Of a stretch of 64,000 bases of DNA, positions 45,908 through 58,815 are shown piece by piece. The stretch is taken from positions 2,790,001 to 2,854,000 of the forward strand of contig CASHTG010000012.1 in the NCBI GenBank assembly GCA_949357655.1, given 5' to 3'. The position numbers and the translations under genes are program-made. Origin of the DNA: Parascedosporium putredinis (taxonomy: Eukaryota; Ascomycota; Sordariomycetes; Microascales; Microascaceae). Under the pieces are notes generated by a model. It searched no databases and had not been told where the DNA came from. It was given only the letters and a program-made list of their open reading frames with translations. How positions within the stretch are numbered: position 1 is the stretch's first letter; each line of letters starts with the position of its first letter.

Positions 45908-47060
45908 AATCTCTTTTCCTCTCCTTCCTATTAATATCTTTTTTTCCGCTTCTGTTTGCCGAGTTTTTGAACTATTGCCAAACTGAGACCTTCCGCGCAA
46001 CCTTCTGGAAGAACAAAGCAGCCCAGGGCAACAACGCTTTGATTGCGCCAAAGGGTCTATTGCATATGCCATGGGGTGGGCTGCTGGTCAGCTGCACAAT
46101 TGTCGAACGGTGCCCAAACCCCCACCTCCCCAACTCATCATGGATCCCTCTCACTTGTTCGAATCCATACCCCGCTTCGTTTCCAAAGGAAACCAAGGTC
46201 GCTAATACCCCCTTGACCTGTTTACCGACCATCAGGCCGCCACGAGAGGGGAGAATATGGGCCGTTCTACGACTGCCCTGAGGTCCAATAGATCGAACCC
46301 AATCCATCCGTGGTCTGAGTGGCAAATGATCATCCCGAGATCCGCATCCGGGCGCAGGCACCGTCTCACCCTCTATTCAGAGTGTGATTCTCTCTCCTCT
46401 CCCTTTCTATCCTTTGGTTAAAAAGGCAGGGAAGCAGGTCAACTGATGGGAGCTTGAATGATGCTCAAATTTAGGAACTGCGGTAGGGGGCTCAAACCAT
46501 GCTATGTGTAGGAAGCCAGGGAAAGGTGGGGGTAGCACTAGACAGAGAACCTGTAAATTGTGGTGCCAGCTGTTACCTCTTGGGACCATGGGAGAGCATG
46601 GTCCATTTGCTTTACAACCTTGATGGCGTCTGCTAGCATCACAAGCAGCCAGGCCTGTTCTTTGTGGCTATTGAGCCTTCAATGTGATTTAGTTGTGGCA
46701 CACTCCGTCCGTCTACTTGAGAAACCTGTCAACCCGGCGCCTGAAGAGCTGCCAGCCTTGCCGCAAGACAAAAAAACGAAGGGGACGACGGACGGATAGG
46801 ATCATCAGTAGCTCACCGGATCGTTCCGATTTTGCCTTATCTTAGCTTGGTCTCCTCGGGCATGCTTTTGGGCCCCTCTTGGCCCTCGTCAGTTTGTACT
46901 GTCGTGTCTTTGAAACTCATTTGAAATCTCAGTCCAGTCACGTAGGTGTCCCATGGTCCCAGGGCGCCAGGCAGGCCACTGATGGCATGGATGTAGCCAT
47001 ACCCTGATTCCCCCATCATGTCACAAGCGTACTTAGGGAGGTTGACTTAACAGAAAAACT

Positions 47061-47375
47061 ATTGATCAATCCTTCAATGTTGGTCAACGAAGGCCGTAGG
47101 CTGCATCCGTGAAATCACAGATTATATCTCAACCGACATCTATTCATAGAATATGTAGATGGATCAATGATAGGCGCCCATTGATGAAGCTAATTAGGTC
47201 ACTGCACAGACCCAGTCAAGGTCACAGTGAGGCATAATGGATCAATGAAGTGACTAGTGTGAGGCCAGCCGAGCCTCGAATGCTCAATCTGAGAACACAG
47301 GAACAAGCGTGGTCTTGGTTCCCCCTACAAGTAATACACTGACCAATGGATTCCAGAATTCATCAATGCCCTAGA
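47061..47375. repeat. Cluster of GATCAATG / CATTGAT words
   Basis: ATTGATCAAT at 47061, GGATCAATGA near 47161 and 47239, CATTGATGAA near 47180 and CATCAATG near 47361 fall within 315 bp. The words share the half-site ATCAAT in both orientations. Confidence 0.6.
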
Positions 47376-49970
47376 ACAAACTCAACAAAGGTCAAAATTG
47401 GCTCCACGGCGTCCTGCTTGATTATATCACTCGACCACCTACATTTCCAGAGTCAAGGCATGGCACGATAGGACAAATTAATATCCATGGATGCATGCAA
47501 AACACCGCCGGCGCCTGCAGTCCGCACAGATGTTGAGGTATTTGTTCTGCAGCTCCCAGTGGGACGGCACCAAGACGCGTCCCAGCGGCGTTCTTAATAA
47601 TGAACATACATTCAAAGTAGTCTCTTGTCCCCACGTAGCCGGCGGCAGAGCTCCAGCCGGACGCTGCAGGAGCCGGTGCTCGCGGCAGCCTCCTGCATGA
47701 GGACCTAGGCTCTCAGCGTCTCCTGCTACGAGATTGACGGGATGAAATGATCCCTGGCACTGGCCCGAACTCGGCGTGCAGAAGGTTCGCCCAGTTTTGC
47801 CATGGCCTGGCCTGCGAATCGCCAAACACGACCCCAAAGCCTCAAGTTAACGTGCCGTCTTCGTTTGGCGAGATGGAAACATCGAGCCTCTCCGGAAGTC
47901 AAAGTCCCCGACTCTTCCTGAGCGGTGTTGGTCCTTTTACCTTTTGTTCCCCCTCCTTTATCAGAAATACCCTGGCTTCCCTCCGCAGCTTAATACTGCC
48001 ATCTTTGATATTACTTTGTTTGCGTCCCGAAGTCGATATGAAGGTGTTATTGCATGTACGCTATGGCCAAGACTTATCCGAGATCCGATCATTCGTCTTC
48101 AGGAACTTTGGTGTCTCGCCCTGGGTTCCCCCTCCCTCCCCCACTCAAGTGTAAACGGAGTGCAGTCACGGAACTTGGTAACCCGAAAAGCGATGAGGGC
48201 AAGATTCCCCTCGAGGGAGGGGGCCCTCGAGACTCTGCATACAAGCCCTGTGCTGCGGAGGCATGCCAATATTTGATCGATAGATGCAAGTGGAGTAGGC
48301 TGGAATCTCGGTAATGGGAACAAAGTCCCTGGTATTGGGTTCAATTATCATGGTTGGCCACTGTGACGGTAACCAGCCAGGGGTTCTGCTGACCCCCACT
48401 GGTTTTGCAGACAAATCAAATCCATACTCTCCTTGAGGAGATATCATGCGAAGGAACGTGCGCGCAGTGCCCTTTTTTCCCCGGGGATTCTCTGACAGGG
48501 GCATTGTGAGTCTGTCCTAGACACGGCAGAGGAGGAACAAATGCATCAAAGCCATGCAACCCTTTTGAGAGGATCAAGTGTTTAAAATTACAGCATGTTT
48601 ACTTCAGGGCTGTGACTGTCTCGGCTCATCAGAAGCGGAGTTCCTTCTTGGATGTCGATCAATACAGAACAAGGAGGGGAGGAGGGGGAGGTTCAAGAAA
48701 GTACCCCCTCATGACCATCTCCAAATCCACTAGTACAAGGGGAGGGATGAATGGATGGGAGCACCCGTGAGTTGCTAGTGCCCGAGGCGGGAGCATCCTG
48801 GCGGAAAACGAGGGGAAAGGAGGAAAGGGAAAGGGAGGCACTTCAGGCGGCGGGCACCAAGAGGGGGAGACGGGCATTTCGTGATGCTAGCAGTAGAGCG
48901 AGAACAAGCCTTGGTGGGTGACACCCCGTAGGAAGACGTCCATCCATTCTTCCACTATTAGGGAAAAGCGCGTCACACTTCCATCTCTGGTCGATCTGCT
49001 TCGTCCAAGTAGCACCGGTGCGAGGGAGTTGCGGCGAGGAGCCTAGCGCTGAGACCCAGACAGGACGGTGTGGGTTTCGTTAGCAATTCCATGCCAGTTC
49101 AACACGGCAGTTACTTTTTTCTTTTTCTTCTCCGCGTCGCCCATCCTGCCTCATTGTTTAGACTTGAAGTTTCAAGAATATCAACCGATGCGGAAGTGTG
49201 GGGCCATCCATGGAGAGATCAATTGGCACGTACGCGTAGCGTTGCACTCTGGTTTGCGCTTGGGGCACCATCCCACACCAAGCTGCGGTCACTTGAGCGG
49301 CACACCCACCAGCCAGAACGAGCGAATGTGTGGGACCTGCCGACTCCCAAGTTAAGCCTCGAGAGTGAGGGGATCTACACTGCTGGAGACCTGCAGCTGT
49401 TTGTGGAGAACTTATCCATTTGATCTTGCTTTGCCCATTTCCCCCTTCCTTTTTAGCTCAAACGGCGAAACCGCCTATCATGTGCCACCACCTCTGACAT
49501 CGGTCGTTACCTTAGTGCTGCGCTTTCTTTTGCTTCTTTCTCTCCCGGAATCCCCGCATGAGAATCCAGCACTTCGGCCTTTCCTGCTCACCTTTGTACA
49601 AGTATGAGTATGGAAGAAGAGAAATCGTGCGTGCAACGGACATTGATGGTCTTCAGACCTGGCCTGGAACATTTGGTGCCGGAAAGGCTCGGCTGAAAGC
49701 ACCCCGTCAAGGTGCTCCCACCTGTTTGGTATAACCCTGAACCCTGTCGAACACCATCGCTAATCAAGAAAAGAGGGGAGGTGTCATTGTTTGCCCGTTC
49801 ACTTGTCCTCCCGTAAACTCGCCAGCGCTCCTCCATCCTGAGCCAAGCCAAGCATCAACTTGTACCTGTAGAACCCTGCACTTGTACTTGTATTACTCGT
49901 GGTATGAGCGACTCGTTCGGAGATCGATAATTTCCCGGTCATAATGAATCACTCAACCGAAGGGCCGTTC

Positions 49971-50008
49971 GCCTTTTTTCTTTTTTCTTTTTCTTTTTTT
50001 TTTTTTTT
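49971..50008. repeat. Pyrimidine tract with T15
   Basis: TTTTTTC units lead into 15 T residues at 49994-50008. It is of the same type as the tracts at 5682 and 23067. Confidence 0.8.
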
Positions 50009-50500
50009 CCTCATCCTTTTTCTTCTTGCTTCTGGGGGTGGGCAGGTTTCCGCTCGGTTCTTTTTTGCTCCTCAACGCGAACAAAAGTTTTGCCGGGTTA
50101 TTGCTTGACCATGACATCAATGAAGCACTGTCCAGTGCCGCACTCTGGTCAGCCCCTGGCCACAGTGAAGGGGTGCGCCGCGATCGACTGGATGCGATGC
50201 TGGCTGTCGAGGAAAATACATTCTTCATGCGATGCGCTAGAAATGGCAAGATTGGAGCGAAAAGGGGTAATCAATCCTCACCTCTCTATCTTTCCAAGTA
50301 TTATTACTTCGCCTGCAACGACACGGCAGCGGAAGCACGGGGAGGAACCAGTGACATGGGATCGGTCGCCGGATTGCGAGAGGGTGGCTTGGAGGTCTTC
50401 TTTCCCGATGGTGTGATGTGATGTCCTCGGAGGAATCGACGCGATTGGGACAGGCACCACCCACCACACTGCCCTGCCGTCCTTGGCTTGCAGGTTAACA

Positions 50501-53500
50501 GTCTCTCCACGCCCTCCCATGGGGCCGGGACATCATGGACACACTTTGGGCCTTCAACATTCCCCCTTCGTCTTTGCCATTCCAAATCTGCATACCGAGG
50601 TACTCACTGATAAAATCTAAGGCAATGAATGATTCCTCACCAAAAGGAACCTCCCCTCCCCTCCATATATAGACAGAAAAGGGGTCTTTCCAATGGCCCT
50701 TAGTAGAGCCACGGGAGGTGATCTGTGAGAATGTGAGCCAACGCTGCAGGAGCGGGAATTGATTGGACAGGCCTAAGAGGTGCTTCTTCTCTTCTATGAA
50801 GTAGATATGCGACGTTTGAGCCAGCTCTGGGGGCGAGTAGAGCGAGCCTTTGATTGCACGGATCGTATGGAGGGAAGGCGTGAAGAGCTCAAGCTCCTTA
50901 AACGCCACCAACACCACGCAAAGTTGCTCGATATCACCGCCGGGAGAGTCGGAGAAGCACACGCCGCTTCCCCACAACCAAATTCAATATATTTCCTTGG
51001 TTTTCAGATAATCAGACAACCTCCGCTCATGAGCCAACGGCTAGCCCCAGATCTGCTAACTGAGATGGGAGACAACGGGAACGAACAAGGAATGGCAACC
51101 CCTAACATAAATAGAAGAGAAGAAAAGCAAACGTACGGAGACACCCGGTCACAAATTCCTTCCTGTCGTGCTCTCAGTAACATTGACTTCTTTCCATTGT
51201 GCTAGACCTCCGCCTCATTTTCTATTGAGCCTTGGAACCATTATCATCCCTCTTCCCAATACTTACAATGTCCCCGATTTATAAGGCGACTTGAAGCTTG
51301 GTGCCATTTATTAATAGTGAGCCAGCTCCAGAGGGCGTGGGACGGGTGAAAACGAGTTTTTCGCCCAATATGCCAAGACTTTTGTGCCGTGTTCGGTTCA
51401 ACCACCTTAGAGCCAGCCACACGACACACTGGAGGCCGGGTTTGAGGAACACAAGGCGAATAGCGCCCGCAGTTTTGTCAATTTTCTGAATGTGGTCCGG
51501 GGTAATCATACAATACTCGCTAGGGGGTTGAAGCAGATTGACGTAGCAAATGAAGGTTGCAGGCCGCACATGAAGCCTCCGCAGTGGCTTGAAAATAAGC
51601 TCTTCTCTGCAGGCTGAGGGTGTCCGAAGCAGCATTCGTGGCGAACTAGCGAGGTTGAGCAATCGAGTTTAAAGATCAATTGATGAGCTGAGAAAGTCAC
51701 TATCGTCCGACACCTTACCGACTGTGGAGGGGCCGACGAAACGGCGTTGACAACAACAGCCTATCCGCACTAATAATAAGGACAAGATGATGGACGAGCA
51801 TCCTCATTCCAGAGATTATTTTAGCTCAGGAGAGCGCCGACACAAAGGCTGACAAAGATAGTAGCAATGGAACACGGTAATTTTACAATTTCGGCGAGTG
51901 AGCAGCCACGCTCATCTTCCACGGCAGACAGGAAATCGGCTCATTCATTTGCTCGCCAGGTATGGCCAAGCGTGAGGCTTCGCACCTTCTCCTGTACGAT
52001 TTTGCGCAACTGCGTCACCGGAACAATAAACCCACCGAGCCGTGCCGGAGCCGATTGGGAAGGCGAGAAGGGGAGCGAGCTTGTGGAGGTTTGGGTTCGG
52101 CGGCGAATGAGGAGTGCCTCCATTCGGCAAGGAAAGATGGTTGGACGGAATTAGATTCCTCGTCTAGAACAAGGCTAACTCAATAGCGCATTCTCACGTT
52201 GGAAACCTCGAGCGAATTAAGCCCAGCTTCATCTAACTCAAACAAGGTAAGCCGAGCAATAATACGCAGACCATAGTGTAGGTACGCAAGATGCAGGGTG
52301 GTGCAGGAAGGGCAACAGCGATCCCATGTCGCTTGGGTGTGGGCGTGGGGTGGCAAGCAAGAGAACAATTCCAGGGTGGCCCAGAGCCCTGTTCTCCAGA
52401 TAAGCCACCAAGACGACCTTTCCCACCCACACCCAAGCCTCGACTTGAAAAGATGGAAGCGAGGCTTGTTAGGGCATCAAGCCTGAAATTGTCCTTGGAA
52501 CTGGCACTTGCCCCTGTGTCATGATAGGCATTGGAGAGCGGCCTATCGTAGCCACCAAGCCTTCCACCTGATACGAGTCGAGGAGACCAGTTGGGCATTT
52601 CCCAAGAACGAGACCTGGCATGGGTAGGTCGGCCAATCGGACTCCAGAAAATGCAGATCTAGCATCGTGGGGAGGAACGAGACCTCGAAGCTTACCGCGG
52701 GCGCACTTCCCATTTGAAGGGCGGCCCCGTGCGCCACCAATTGAACTACGAGAACCCAGCTTGGGGGAGAGTTTAGTCCGAGGTGTCTTCCAAAGTGAAC
52801 TTTGAGCTTAGAAGCAACCCTTCATCACGCTTTGCCCATTGACCAAGCCTCCTCCTTTGTCTTTCTCCTCGCCCACTTTTCCACCCTCATTCTCAGAAGC
52901 AGCTGGGGGTGGCGATGAGCAGCCTTCCGGGAGAGAGAGCATCAGCCATCCCACGAGCCCCCTTTAGTGAGATTCTACCAAGCCTGAGGAATGGGTTTCA
53001 TCTCAGAGGAGGGGGATGCAACGCGCCCGCGTTCCTCGCACAGGTAGTGGCTTTCCCCAACGAAGAAAAGCCCCAAACAACCCACGAAGCGAGCGGTTTT
53101 CAGCAGGGTTTCTGAGAGGTGATATCATAATTGCAACACGAGTCTTTGTCGAGCTCTTCTCAGGGAAGAGGGGGTTCCTCGGTGGCCGCGCCCACTCAAA
53201 TTCGCAGCACATCCCAAGGTCATGGGAGCTGGGACACCGTGCTAAACCTAAACAGGCACGTCTTAGGCCTGTTCTGACCGCAGACATGCGGCCAAGGCCT
53301 CAGCCGCGCTCAACACTAAAAGTGATATCTGATAGAATCTCAGTTCCGTCGCTGCCTTGACATTGCTGGGGTGTCGAATAATAATGCCATGGGAGAAAAG
53401 AGCGGGCCATTTGTGCCATCTCTCCTGTCCCAGTGCCCTGGGTTGGTACCGGACTGCCCGCAAGGACCACCACTTCCAGTCGCCCCTCTCAGATTTTGCT

Positions 53501-56500
53501 CCTCTCCTTCATCTCGGAGTTATCTGTTGCGTAATCCACGGTGGAGCAGCCACCTAGACTCAGATATTTCCTGACCTTGGAAACCAATGAAAGGAGCGCA
53601 TTGTATCGGGGTGCCCCTCAGAGAAGCGAAAACGAGTGGTTTGTCTAAGTCTTGGCACCTTTTATCATATCTCATCTTCAAAAGGCCTTGAGCTTAGGCG
53701 AGGCAGAGTTTTTTTCCGCCTCCTCCTCCCCTTCATCATCCAAGAAATTGCTGGACCACTTCAGCGAGGCATGATGCATACAAACAAAGCAAAGTCCTGG
53801 TACCCGGTGCCAACTCACGCTTGGAGAGAGATGTTGATGATGACATTTTGTCTTGTTACAGGGTCGAATATATCGAGTATCCTTTCTGCCGATGGCGTTT
53901 GATACCAACGGAGAGAGAGACGTCAATTGAATAGCCCTAAATAGTAGAATTCCACCCACCTCACAATGGGGGCTTCTTTTCTTGTGGATTTGCCGCACCT
54001 GCAGAAGGCGGTGAGCATGTCTGGAAATCACCACGATACGACTCTGGAGATACGGGGATAAGCAACTCGACGCGCTAAGGAAGTGGAAGATCTCACGCGC
54101 GATGAAGTAAATCATTGCGCTAGACCCGAGAAACGCCCGCTGCACAGGGCATGTTGTGTACGCTAGTGCATCATTGATGGGGAAAGGCGATGATGAAGCC
54201 CGTTATATGGTCCCAGGCCCAGGTGCTCGGAATTGGGAGGCGCGTCAGTGTCACCACCACCAAAGGAAGCATGCATGAACCTTTTGGCCGAGCCTACCAA
54301 GTGCTCAAAGTCAAGAAAATATGAAGACGCGATATCCATCATCCATCCATCAAAACAAAATGGGGAAGATAATATTTTAGGAAAAGCTGACCACCACCTC
54401 CCCGGGAGCTTACACCAGACGAATGGGGCCGACTGACACTCCCCTTCAGCCTACGGGCCGAGGCCCGGGTGTCACCCGAACCCGGAGGCGAGAGAAGACC
54501 CATCACTGGAAGGACAGGAAGAGAAGAGAAAAGAGAGGAAAGGGCGAAAGACGAAGCGGGGAGCGAGTCTCGGAGAGGAGAGCCCAGGGGTATGCGATCC
54601 TGGGAGCCTGTTTGTTCAGAGCTTTAGGCTAGTGGCCCCTACTATTGCTTTTGGCTTCCGCAACCAGCCCTGGCCTATTAGGTCCAACGGGGAGAAAACC
54701 CCTTCTCTCGCACCGTCCCTCCCGCTTCCCCTCATGACGGGAAAACACGTGTAGTGGAAGAGGTGGGCGGACGTCAAGGTCAGGGGCAGGAGGCCGGTTC
54801 TGGGCGAAGGGTTGGTCACCCAGGATTGAGCAATGGCGCTCCATGCAAACGTTCCCACTCTTCGCCCACGTTGCCTCCTCACGAGAGGGCGAGGAAGAAT
54901 CAAATGACCACGGTGTGCAAGCAGCTAGTGAATATCTGTCCCCGGAGGGTGCTGATCCGTCTCCACCAGCACCAATTGCTGATCCCAAGGTTGGGGTTTC
55001 AAGATATTCGCCCAAGCAAGGATTGACGGACCAATTTCCAGAAACCTGTACTGGTGTTAGTGAGGAAAGGCCCGACCCTCTCCAAGCTTCCTCCCACCCT
55101 CTGACCCCCTCAAGTACAGGTCTATAACTTCGACAACCTAGCAAAATCATCATGTCATTGTCACGTTGCTCGGCTCAGCCAACAGGCCCCCTGGCCACGA
55201 CAGCCCTCTTTTCCCCCACAAAGACTCTTCCTTGGAGCTCTGAGACACGCGAACAATGTGTCGAGCGAGGAAGGCATTGCTATGGCTGCAAGGTCATGGG
55301 CTCTCGTTCTTTTTTCCATCTTGTCATTTGTGACACGGTTTGTTCGTCGGGAGGGTGAGGGGCGCTCAACTATCGTCGAGGCTCGCATCCACGGCGTTGG
55401 GTCGAATCAAAGGTTGCAGGGTGAGGGGCAGGCCTCGTTGAGAGTGGTCAAGGGAGGGTTCCAAGGCTGCTCGCGGGGGCACGCGCTGCATGGCAATGTC
55501 TAGGGTGGTCTAGATCCGGGAAACTGGTGGCCGGAACAGCCATCTTTCCCCAAGAAACAGCGCGAAGTTTGCGCCCTGTCCAGGGTGCTTGTCTTGGCAG
55601 GCCTGGCTGGCCAAGTTCCCCTCTCAGCAAGCCTCAGGGCTCTTTTCCCCATCTCATAGAACCCCACGGCTCAGGTCACGACCCCCAACATCCATTGATG
55701 AAAGAGAGAAAAACTGGGCTGCAAAGCAGACAGCTAAGCCATATCAGGGAAAAGAGGGGACTGAGCCCCCTTTCACATTAGCTCATCGCAAGGTACTAAT
55801 ATCAATCGGCCAAATCAGTTCGGCCTTGCTCAGCACTGAGGCTTCAATCCTAATCTTCACGTCCTGTTCGACGAATCGTCAGTACTACTAGGGTTGGTGG
55901 ACTGACTACCTTAGCCCTTGTGTAATTCTCATTTGCAGCTGCTCTTCGCAAATTCTCACGCAACTATGAGTCGAGCACTCCCCATCAATGACTGTCCGGC
56001 CTCGTCAATTGGATGGTTTAGGCTTAGTCTTCACTGTTGTTTGGTACCGGACTAACCCTTGCCTTCTAATGAAAACGCCTTTCTCCTATTTCTCTCAACA
56101 TGGCCTTTCCCCTGCGCCGCTGTCCGCCTCTGTGCCGCCTGCGTCATCCTGGGCAGGGCCAGCCTTTTGCCCTCTTTTCTATTTCTCTAACATGGCTTAG
56201 CGGCCGCGAACCATTATCAAAGTGTGCTACGGTCTGCACTCCAAGACTGTGCTGCATTCATTCAAGGTCCTTATGACGAGGCTACTGTTACTTGTACTTG
56301 GGAGTATTTCCCAGCTCATGTCGTGTATATACATGGATTACTGTTCTTGTATCGGCCCACCTTTACATTAATCCTTGCACTGCAGAATTCTTCATGCTAA
56401 GCACTGCGATGTTATTTTTGCCTGGAGCTTTTAATAACAACACCACGCACTCGTGATGCCCGGTCCTTCATGCAAGGACAGCTTCCCTCGGCGCAAGGGC

Positions 56501-57000
56501 TTTTTCTTCTTCCCATCTTCCTAATCTAGTGTACTACGTACTTGTAGTACTGATGTATTATACACAAGCGCAACACCTTAATTGTGCCCGGGGCACAGAT
56601 TTCTCATTCATCCCCGAGAAGCATTTTACTCCACGCCTAGCTCTTCATCAAATCCAACCTGCATGTACAAGTACTGGGTCGAACAACATCCCTGGTTGAT
56701 GGATCACTGTCTCTTGTCCGCGGCCACGTTGTCTCGCAACATAGGTTACTACCTCGCCTCAAGCGTCCATTTTCTTCTCTCCCTTCCTTCAAATCGATGA
56801 AGTAAGGACAAGCTCGTGTCTCTCCCACCACCAGAACCGGCACGGACGGCGTGGGGTTGGGGTGGCCGCGACTTCCTCGCCTTTGAGCATACCAGGAAGG
56901 ATCGATGGGCAATCGCCGCCATGATTTATTGACGGGTCACTGGAAGCCTCCCTCCGAATTAGGGAGCCGGTGAGTTGGGGTGAAGCACCCTGGTCCTGGA
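50501..57000. other. Gene-free flank, third part
   Basis: No recognisable coding sequence. The longest open frame is 54629-55153 (minus, 174 codons), with no motif. It contains one ATCAATTGAT palindrome (51675-51684) and a GTACTAC/GTAGTAC hairpin at 56531-56550. Confidence 0.5.
56531..56550. repeat. 7-bp inverted repeat GTACTAC...GTAGTAC
   Basis: Perfect 7-bp arms (56531-56537, 56544-56550) enclose GTACTT. It lies in AT-richer gene-free DNA. Confidence 0.6.
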
Positions 57001-58798
57001 ACTGGTTGACCGGTCATGCTTCGATTGTGGGGCAGGGACCACCTCGCCAAGGCTCGTCTCCAGCCACTGTAACATTTTCCAGGCAGTTGGAACGCCGCCG
57101 CTTCTTGGACTCAGAGCCTAAATGCAGCCTGGCTATCAGGGCATCCATCAATTACCACTCAGCCATAATAATTATTGGGCAGCATTGGATCGATCCATCT
57201 CCAGCTCTGGCCTGGCACGATCATTCGCTCAGGAGTCCAGTGGGTGACACTGTGCCAGCCGGTGTGCGATTCCAGCAGAGGCCTGTTCGGCCCTGTTTAC
57301 CAGAACCGCGTCCCTCTTCGTCCTCCCTGGCCGGCGCCGAGACTGCCTTAATGCATCATCACACCAGTCTAGGTGAAGTGCGACTCGGCCGAAGTGAGAA
57401 GGTCGACCCGATGCTCGCGAGGCAGCGCCCTAGGAATAGAGTATATTGAGCGGCAATGAAGAAAAGCCACCCGCCCCTGTATGCAGGCACACTATCACCA
57501 CCGCCGAGATGCAATCTATCGTGAGCGAGGACCGATGGCACACCTCGTAAATAGGTGGACGTTCCGCTACCCTATAAAGAGGTTGCCAACTGAGCCACTA
57601 ATGGCTGGCTATCGCAAGGCTCGCTAGACCTCCAGGCATAGCCGAGAGCAATACCCCCTTCTCTTTCCCGCGCGCCGAATCCTCCATGCATGGTTCTTTT
57701 CATAGTTGCCGGGAGGGGAAAGGGGCTTGGGGCGTTGGAATCCTCCCTTCTCCTTTCCTTCACACCCACTCACTTGACAGCAATGATGACTGAGCACCAT
57801 CGTTCCCGGAAGCCTCGCATTTTGTTATTGAGAGGCGGGATGCTCTAGATCCTCGGCGGCAAGACTGGAGAAGTTGGCTGTGGTACCATGGGCGTGGTCG
57901 GCCCTTTACAATGGATCTTGACCATCTTATGCGTCGTGGTGTATTATATCAACGCAAATTATGGCCGAGAGCCTACAGGAAACGGCTCGGTAAACACGCC
58001 ACGCAGCCTCAGCAGTGTATTATTAAGGATTTTTTTCTTCCTAACTCTTCTTTCCTTTCCAAAGCCAAGGCAAACTCCATACCGATGGATGATGGTTATT
58101 ACCATGATTACCAATACCACATGTAGCGAGAGGGGGGTGAAATCCAAGGCTATGTTCCTGAACTTCCGGCCTGTCCGCCGTTCACACCATCTCAATCCCT
58201 ACGTCGCCGATAATATTCATCCTTCGTGTCCCCAGAGAGTGGTGGCGGTCCTAGTGGGGACTGTTCGCTAGCCTTGGCTTCCATTCTCTTGTTCCCAGTG
58301 AAGAATAAGACGAGTTGGGTCTCAAAGTGGACTGATTCTTACGTCGCGCTGTGACGAATCTTCCCTTCTCGGCCGTCTCCACTCCCCAAGCCAACACCCA
58401 ACACGTAGCCTCGTTGTCGATTTCTCGCCTTCCCTGCCTAGGGAGACGACGGGGATCAAGACTTGAACCACTGTTATTTTCTTTGCATTGTATCATCTCA
58501 TGCCCCTAACCCCATGTTGGGCAGGAAGATGCGAGGCCGCGATTAAGGGTCCAGTGTCGAAAAAGCTCAGAGGGTTTACCTCTTCACAGCGGAGCTCCTT
58601 ACTCACCTTGGGCGTCAATTCATACCCGCCCTTATCTTTTTCTCAGCAAGCCTTCCTAGTCGAGGCTAGCACAAGGACTCATGCGAGACCAACTATTTTA
58701 AGTTCTGATTTCCTATCTTGGTGCGTGGCATGAGATGAAGCATCGAAGGATTAAAGCGTAGGAATGGTAGGATTTTGCTCCTCTCCACACTGACCAAG

Positions 58799-58815
58799 CG
58801 CGCGCGCACGCGCGG
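58799..58815. repeat. Alternating GC-rich run
   Basis: GCGCGCGCGCACGCGCG, alternating purine and pyrimidine throughout. Confidence 0.8.

Larger units (their letters stand above)
44001..50500. other. Gene-free flank, second part
   Basis: The longest open frame of the whole flank is here (44242-44871 minus; ATG at 44865, about 207 codons, starting MKKLGVAPDALGILGG). I do not recognise it, and its codon use looks unbiased. The block also holds T17 at 45891-45907, T15 at 49994-50008 and a cluster of GATCAATG words at 47061-47375. No RNA gene was identified. Confidence 0.5.

Noticed and set aside
46140..46165. Exact GTTCGAATCC B-box core
   Set aside because: Flanking bases cannot form a T-stem, and there is no A-box upstream.
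52690..52760. Minus-strand sequence TAGTTCAATTGGTGG resembling a tRNA D-arm
   Set aside because: T-arm candidates do not pair, and the acceptor stem is absent.
57555..57605. Minus-strand A-box match TGGCTCAGTTGG
   Set aside because: D-arm does not pair, and no GGTTCGANTCC-type B-box occurs downstream.
58440..58500. Minus-strand GGTTCAAGTC resembling a tRNA B-box
   Set aside because: The flanks do not pair as a T-arm and no A-box is found.
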